From the NCBI GenBank assembly GCA_020854925.1, contig JAHKLV010000057.1:1-9202 (forward strand): a stretch of 9,202 nt of DNA. Direction: 5' to 3'. The first letter of the stretch is position 1. Every line of letters begins with the position of its first letter. This document shows, one piece after another, positions 5,500-9,202 of this stretch. The notes under the pieces were generated by a model, which saw only the letters and a list, made by a program, of their open reading frames with translations, was not told where the DNA came from and made no database searches. A program made the translations under genes and the position numbers. This DNA comes from Candidatus Methanofastidiosia archaeon. Its GTDB lineage: Archaea > Methanobacteriota_B > Thermococci > Methanofastidiosales > NM3.

Positions 5500-7203
5500 C
5501 TAATCACCCCTCCGCTTTGTGGGAAGAAGGCGGGTGATGACCACCGGCTCGGCGGAAAGGGACATGCCCTCGGGGCCGGAAGAGACGAAGATGTTCACAA
5601 GCCCGCGCGTATCGTCACGGGCGGGATGGTCGCTTCGGAAATGAGCGCCGCGCGACTCTTCACGCGCCAGCGCCGAGCGGATGACCGCCTCACAGACGAG
5701 CACCATGTTCTGGACCTCAATCCAGTCGTTCCACTCCAGGTTGTACCGCCGTGAACCGTGTACGTGCAGGGGCTCGCGGGCAAGGGCGGCTATCTTTTCG
5801 AGACCGGCACGGAGGAGCGGCTCGCTGCGGACGATGCCGGCGTGGTCCCACATTATCTCCCCGATGCGGCGCCGGGCAGACTGTGGGCTGGCGCCTTCCT
5901 GGAAAAACGGCGCCTCGAGACGCGCCCGCTCCGCCGCAATCGCCTCAGGGGAGGGCGTGGCATGGGCAAGCATCCGCGCCTGACGGCCGGCCGCCTCGCC
6001 GGCAAGCCTTCCGAAGACCTGCGTCTCGGCAAGGGCGTTGCCGCCCAGCCGATTCGCCCCGTGCACCCCGCCGGCCGCCTCGCCGCAGGCGTAGAGGCAG
6101 GCGATGTCACGGGATTCGCACTTGACGGGGTCGACGGCAAGACCGCCCATGAAATGGTGGGCCGTGGGCGCCACCTCCATGGGGGTCTTCGTGATGTCCT
6201 GATTGGCAAACTGGGAAAACTGCTTGACCATGCGCGGCAGCCGCTCCTTGATAAACGCCTCGCCCTTGTGGGAGATGTCAAGATAGACGCCGCCCCGGGG
6301 CGACCCGCGCCCCGCCTGGATCTCGAGGTAGTTGGCCCGTGCCGTCTGGTCCCGCGGGGACAGCTCCATCTGCTCGGGATTGTAGTCGGCCATGAACCGG
6401 CGGCCCTCGCTGTTTATCAGGTACCCGCCCTCCCCCCGAACGGCCTCGGTCACGAGGACACCGCGGGCGGCGTCGGGGTAGACCATGCCCGTGGGGTGGA
6501 ACTGGGTCTGCTCCATGTCCTGGAGGCGCGCGCCGAGGCGCAGCGCCATGGCATACCCGTCGCCCGTGGCCTCCTGGGGATTGCTCGTTATCTTGAAGAC
6601 GCGCCCGGCGCCCCCTGTTGCCAGGATGATGGCCTTGGCGGAAAAGAGAAGGTAGCGGCCGGTCTTGAGGTCGATGCCAAAGGCGCCGGCGACCCGCCGC
6701 TCGTTGTGCTCATCGGGGACAAGCGCCGTGATGCACACCTCGGGACGGTAGGCGATGCCGAGGCGGCGCGCCTCCTGTACGAGCGTCATGATCATTTCAT
6801 GGCCGGTGGTATCCCCCACGTAACACGTGCGGGGGTGGGACTGGCCGCCAAACGGCCGCTGGGCGATGGTGCCCTCCGGCGTCCGGTCAAAGACGGCGCC
6901 ATAGCGCTCAAGGTCGCGTACCCGCTCGGGGACGTCCCGGGCAAGGATTTCAGCCATGGCCTGATTGTTGAGAAAGACGCCCTCCTCCACGGTATCGCGA
7001 AAGTGCTCCTCCCACGTGTCTGAGGGGTCTCGGTAGCCGAACGAGGCGTTGATGCCGCCTTCGGCCATGACGGTGTGCGCCTTGCCCTCGAGTGTCTTGG
7101 CAACAAGGAGTACGCTTGCGCCGTGCGCCCGGGCGGCGATGGCGGCGCGAACGCCGGCGCCGCCGCTGCCGATGACAAGGACATCGCAGGTTTCTGTATC
7201 CAT
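5500..7203 (-). CDS. tfrA: CoM/CoB fumarate reductase subunit A (flavoprotein)
   Basis: This is the FAD-bearing catalytic subunit that reduces fumarate to succinate with electrons from TfrB. The 567 residues match the SdhA/FrdA family: dinucleotide-binding VIGSGGAG at residues 10-17, AHTVMAEGGINAS near 42-54, ATGGAGRVFKIT near 195-206, FHPTG at 235-239, TEAVRGEGGYLIN near 252-264, RD at 284-285 beside the expected catalytic arginine region, HHFMGG at 349-354 and GANRLGGNAL near 382-391. Succinate dehydrogenases attach FAD to the His of an SHT motif. His43 here sits in the matching place, but methanogen Tfr has been described with non-covalent FAD as I recall, so attachment is open. No signal peptide is seen, fitting a cytoplasmic enzyme, unlike periplasmic fumarate reductases. 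The start is fixed by the FAD motif beginning at residue 8. GAGGT lies only 2 nt before the ATG, overlapping the fumarase beta stop. Confidence 0.93.
   Translation of the reverse strand: MDTETCDVLVIGSGGAGVRAAIAARAHGASVLLVAKTLEGKAHTVMAEGGINASFGYRDPSDTWEEHFRDTVEEGVFLNNQAMAEILARDVPERVRDLERYGAVFDRTPEGTIAQRPFGGQSHPRTCYVGDTTGHEMIMTLVQEARRLGIAYRPEVCITALVPDEHNERRVAGAFGIDLKTGRYLLFSAKAIILATGGAGRVFKITSNPQEATGDGYAMALRLGARLQDMEQTQFHPTGMVYPDAARGVLVTEAVRGEGGYLINSEGRRFMADYNPEQMELSPRDQTARANYLEIQAGRGSPRGGVYLDISHKGEAFIKERLPRMVKQFSQFANQDITKTPMEVAPTAHHFMGGLAVDPVKCESRDIACLYACGEAAGGVHGANRLGGNALAETQVFGRLAGEAAGRQARMLAHATPSPEAIAAERARLEAPFFQEGASPQSARRRIGEIMWDHAGIVRSEPLLRAGLEKIAALAREPLHVHGSRRYNLEWNDWIEVQNMVLVCEAVIRSALAREESRGAHFRSDHPARDDTRGLVNIFVSSGPEGMSLSAEPVVITRLLPTKRRGD
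5503..5513 (-). promoter_or_regulatory. Shine-Dalgarno for tfrB inside tfrA
   Basis: GGAGGGGTGAT on the minus strand ends 3 nt before the tfrB ATG and lies in the final codons of tfrA. It is a near match to the archaeal GGAGGTGAT and supports the start at 5499, where the tfrA TAG and the tfrB ATG are directly adjacent. Confidence 0.65.
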
Positions 7204-7208
7204 ATACC

Positions 7209-7802
7209 TCAGATTCCCATGCGCTTTTTAAGCGTTGTGAGGGTAGCCCTGACGTTCTTGTCGACATCCTCAAAGAGCGAGTTGCCGTGGGCGTCGATGG
7301 CGACGGTGAGCGGACCGAAGTGGGAGGCCTCAAGCACCCACACCGCCTCGGGCATGCCGAGGCCGAGCCAGTGCACGCCGGATACGGACCTGATGCCACG
7401 GGCGGCAAGCACGGCGGCGCCCCCCGTGGTCGCGAGATACACGCATCCGTTCGTGCTCATGGCCTCCACCGTGGGGCGCGACATGCCCCCCTTGCCGATG
7501 ATGATGCGAGGACCGAAGGTCCGGATGAAGTCGGGTTCAAGGTCGTTCATGCGGGTGCTCGTGGTGGGGCCTGCCGCCATGAGCTCCCAGTCCTCGCCCT
7601 TCTTGCGCATGATGGGGCCGCAGTGGAAGACGACACCGTCGCGTATGTCGAACGGGAGCTGCTCGTTGCGCGCCGCATAGGCCAGCGCCTCCCGGTGCGC
7701 CTCGTCGCGCAGGGTGTGGATGGTACCCGACATCTCGACAATGTCCCCTACTGCCAGCGCCTCAACATCGCCCCGGGAAACGGGCACCGTAAGGTGAATC
7801 AT
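7209..7802 (-). CDS. Fumarate hydratase class I, beta subunit
   Basis: This is the C-terminal-type subunit of two-subunit, iron-sulfur-dependent fumarase, which hydrates fumarate to L-malate together with the alpha subunit. The 197 residues match the C-terminal half of single-chain class I fumarases such as E. coli FumA. Visible motifs are MSGTIHTLRDEAH (R32), GPTTSTRM (T80, T81, R84, the substrate-binding block), IIGKGGMS (K104), the TTGGAAVLAA segment near 125-134, the LGLGMPEAVW segment near 146-155 and a DAHGNSLFE block near 170-178. I chose the ATG at 7802 over an upstream ATG at 7862. The 7802 start gives an ATGA overlap with the alpha-subunit stop, has a strong GGAGGTGG 7 nt upstream, and begins exactly where the family does. 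Twenty extra residues from 7862 would only be the alpha gene read in another frame. tfrA begins 5 nt after its stop. Confidence 0.92.
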   Translation of the reverse strand: MIHLTVPVSRGDVEALAVGDIVEMSGTIHTLRDEAHREALAYAARNEQLPFDIRDGVVFHCGPIMRKKGEDWELMAAGPTTSTRMNDLEPDFIRTFGPRIIIGKGGMSRPTVEAMSTNGCVYLATTGGAAVLAARGIRSVSGVHWLGLGMPEAVWVLEASHFGPLTVAIDAHGNSLFEDVDKNVRATLTTLKKRMGI

Positions 7803-8656
7803 ACGTATTCCACCTCCCCCGAGTCGTGAATGCGAAGCGTCGCCTGCCTGGCAGCCCAACACTGCATATTGATGGCCACGGGCAAGCTTGCCGTATGGCA
7901 GTCGGCGATGCCGATGTGCACACCGAGCACCGTGGTGCGTCCCCCCATGCCCATGGGGCCGATGCCCGTCTCGTTGAGCACGTCCTCAAGCTCCTGCTCG
8001 AGGTCGGCGATGTCTCGTCGGGGATGGCGGTCCCCCAGGGGGCGCAGGAGCGCCTTCTTGGCAAGGTGCATGCAAAGATCCGCCGAGCCGCCGATGCCGA
8101 TGCCGACGATGGTAGGCGGACAGGTCTTGCCGCCCGCCTCGAAAATAGAGTCAAGCACGTACTCCTTGATGCCGTTAAGGCCTTTTGAGGGTGTGAGCAT
8201 GCGCATGCTGCTCATGTTTTCCGACCCCGCCCCCTTGGGAAAGAAGGTGATGTCGGTATAGGGGCGGTCGTGGGTCTCAAACGTCACGGCGGGCATGCCG
8301 CAGCCGACGTTGGTCCCGGGATTTTGCCTGGTGAGGGGGTCGACGGTGTTGGGGCGCAGAGGGACCTCGTAGGTGGCGTGAGCCACGGCACGGCGGATGA
8401 GCGTGAGGAGCGGCTGGGAGAAGGAAGGGGAAAGCGTGACGAAAAAGAGGGGTATGCCGGTATCCTGGCAGAGCGGCCTTCCCGTCTGCCTCGCCAGGGC
8501 AATATTGTCGAGGATGGCAGAAAGCTGCATCCTCGCCACCTCGTTATCCTCCCGCTCGTATGCAATGCGAAGGGAGGTAAGCACGTCGGGGGGAAGCTCG
8601 ACGACCCCCTTTCTCATGAGCGTTATGAGCTCCTGCTCCAATGCTTCCTCATCCAT
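7799..8656 (-). CDS. Fumarate hydratase class I, alpha subunit
   Basis: This is the [4Fe-4S]-binding subunit of two-subunit fumarase. The 285 residues contain three cysteines in the places expected for cluster ligands by comparison with E. coli FumA and Leishmania fumarase: C63 in LCQDTG, C179 in KTCPP and C266 in NMQCW. Other conserved blocks are RPNTVDP (R101), the FPKGAGSEN loop near 139-147, GIGIGG near 185-190, GPMGMGGRTT near 233-242 and LGVHIG near 244-249. The length is typical for stand-alone alpha subunits. The start at 8656 follows AGGTGAT by 3 nt and lies 4 nt after the stop of the paralogous gene upstream. Its own TGA overlaps the beta ATG. Tartrate dehydratase alpha is a related alternative, but the neighbouring TfrAB makes fumarase far more likely. 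Confidence 0.93.
   Translation of the reverse strand: MDEEALEQELITLMRKGVVELPPDVLTSLRIAYEREDNEVARMQLSAILDNIALARQTGRPLCQDTGIPLFFVTLSPSFSQPLLTLIRRAVAHATYEVPLRPNTVDPLTRQNPGTNVGCGMPAVTFETHDRPYTDITFFPKGAGSENMSSMRMLTPSKGLNGIKEYVLDSIFEAGGKTCPPTIVGIGIGGSADLCMHLAKKALLRPLGDRHPRRDIADLEQELEDVLNETGIGPMGMGGRTTVLGVHIGIADCHTASLPVAINMQCWAARQATLRIHDSGEVEYV
7810..7817 (-). promoter_or_regulatory. Shine-Dalgarno that decides the fumarase beta start
   Basis: GGAGGTGG on the minus strand lies 7 nt before the ATG at 7802 and inside the last codons of fumarase alpha. It favours 7802 over the longer frame starting at 7862, and with the ATGA stop-start overlap it indicates coupled synthesis of the two subunits. Confidence 0.75.
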
Positions 8657-8659
8657 GAT

Positions 8660-8666
8660 ATCACCT
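8660..8666 (-). promoter_or_regulatory. Shine-Dalgarno for fumarase alpha overlapping the preceding stop
   Basis: AGGTGAT on the minus strand lies 3 nt before the ATG at 8656. The TGA inside it (8663-8661) is the stop codon of the upstream fumarase alpha paralogue, so one ribosome could end and restart at this spot. Confidence 0.65.
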
Positions 8667-9202
8667 TATGACCTGCACCGTGCCCGTGTCGCTGATGCGT
8701 AGAGCCACCCTTCGCGCGGCACGGCACAGGATGCTGACGGAAACGGGACAGGTGGCGCGGTGCGCGGCGGCGAATTCGATGTGCACACCGAGTGCCAGGG
8801 CGCCGATGCCGGCGCCGTCGGCGTTTATCGACGCCAGAACCATGCGCTCCATGGCCTCGGCACGGGAGTCGCCGCTTCGGGACCCCAGCGGCCGCAGGAG
8901 CGCCTGCTTCGAGAGCGCCATGGCCCCGTCTGCCGGGCCCCCGATGCCGATGCCGACAATCACCGGCTGGCAGGGGTACCTTCCGCCCTTGGAAAGTGCC
9001 GTTCTGACGATGCCGATGACATCCTCGCCGGAAACGGGGGGCCGGAGATGCGCAATCGTTGCGAGCCTGTCGGCAGCGCTCCCGTTGGGCACATAGACAA
9101 GCTCGGTATAGGCGCCATCGGGGGGGCCGTAGACAAGCCAGGGCGCCCCGGCACCGGTGTTGTCGGGGGTCACCTCACCGGAAAACGGGTCGGCCACCGA
9201 CG
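8661..9202 (-). CDS. Divergent fumarase alpha-subunit paralogue, 5' end beyond window
   Basis: The frame is open from the right edge to the TGA at 8663-8661, giving about 179 visible residues that align along the C-terminal two thirds of the neighbouring fumarase alpha. A GTG at 9197 is internal and not the start, because alignment with alpha continues past it (VADPFSG against TVDPLTR). Conserved blocks are ILVYGPP-like sequence, GIGIGG, ALLRPLG, LGVHI and a C-terminal RISDTGTVQV. Counting from the GTG, C76 (YPCQP) and C158 (SILCR) match two cluster cysteines of alpha; the first ligand would lie outside the window. Differences are marked: the KGAGSEN loop became NGSAADR, the MGMGG(R)TT block is deleted, and two non-ligand cysteines of alpha are absent. 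It may be a diverged subunit, a regulator of fumarase, or an enzyme for another hydroxy acid. It is first in the visible operon, 4 nt ahead of fumarase alpha. Confidence 0.82.
   Translation of the reverse strand, partial: SVADPFSGEVTPDNTGAGAPWLVYGPPDGAYTELVYVPNGSAADRLATIAHLRPPVSGEDVIGIVRTALSKGGRYPCQPVIVGIGIGGPADGAMALSKQALLRPLGSRSGDSRAEAMERMVLASINADGAGIGALALGVHIEFAAAHRATCPVSVSILCRAARRVALRISDTGTVQVIR

Noticed and set aside
5758..7023. A 421-codon open frame on the plus strand
   Set aside because: It lies wholly antisense to tfrA, has no recognisable motif, and is the open frame expected opposite GC-rich coding DNA. tfrA carries many conserved family motifs.
7803..7862. Twenty extra N-terminal residues for fumarase beta from the ATG at 7862
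   Set aside because: They overlap the alpha gene by 64 nt in another frame and lack family similarity. The ATG at 7802 has the strong Shine-Dalgarno sequence and an ATGA overlap.
9195..9197. GTG as the start of the fumarase alpha paralogue
   Set aside because: Alignment with the neighbouring alpha subunit continues through and beyond this codon to the window edge, and about 100 N-terminal residues would otherwise be missing.

Overview
The window is GC-rich, densely coding DNA that most likely comes from a methanogenic archaeon. Three lines point that way: the C-terminal part of a methanogenesis marker 11-type protein at the left edge, a TfrA/TfrB pair (CoM-SH/CoB-SH-dependent fumarate reductase) whose B subunit carries a heterodisulfide-reductase-like double CCG domain, and ribosome binding sites of the GGAGGTGAT type. 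The GC-rich composition together with TfrAB suggests Methanomicrobiales, perhaps near Methanoculleus or Methanofollis. That placement is inference, and no genus is claimed.

Layout. (1) 1-1487, plus strand: the end of an mmp11-like gene, followed 3 nt later by a radical SAM gene resembling the MSMEG_0568 family. (2) 1494-2387, minus strand: a DUF1028 protein with a helical, TPR-like tail, convergent with the radical SAM gene. (3) 2388-2484: a divergent intergenic region with archaeal TATA-like elements and a 7-bp inverted repeat. (4) 2485-2607, plus strand: a 40-residue single-pass membrane protein. Its stop codon lies in a perfect hairpin that also contains the stop codon of the convergent malic enzyme gene. 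(5) 2619 to the right edge, minus strand: a tightly packed operon. In transcription order it encodes a divergent fumarase alpha paralogue (cut by the window edge), fumarase alpha, fumarase beta, TfrA, TfrB and malic enzyme. The genes are 0-5 nt apart or overlap, and most have a good Shine-Dalgarno sequence inside the end of the preceding gene.

How they work together. Malic enzyme interconverts malate and pyruvate + CO2. Two-subunit class I fumarase interconverts malate and fumarate. TfrAB reduces fumarate to succinate with coenzymes M and B, giving the heterodisulfide CoM-S-S-CoB. The operon is thus a compact C4 module linking pyruvate and malate to succinate (for example as a 2-oxoglutarate precursor) and to the thiol/heterodisulfide pool of methanogenesis. 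No malate dehydrogenase is visible here.

The most unusual items are the tandem fumarase alpha paralogue, which keeps its visible cluster cysteines but has lost conserved loops, the 40-aa membrane protein, and the mmp11/radical SAM pairing. I see no mobile elements, CRISPR arrays, tRNA or rRNA genes. No gene-free stretch exceeds 100 nt.
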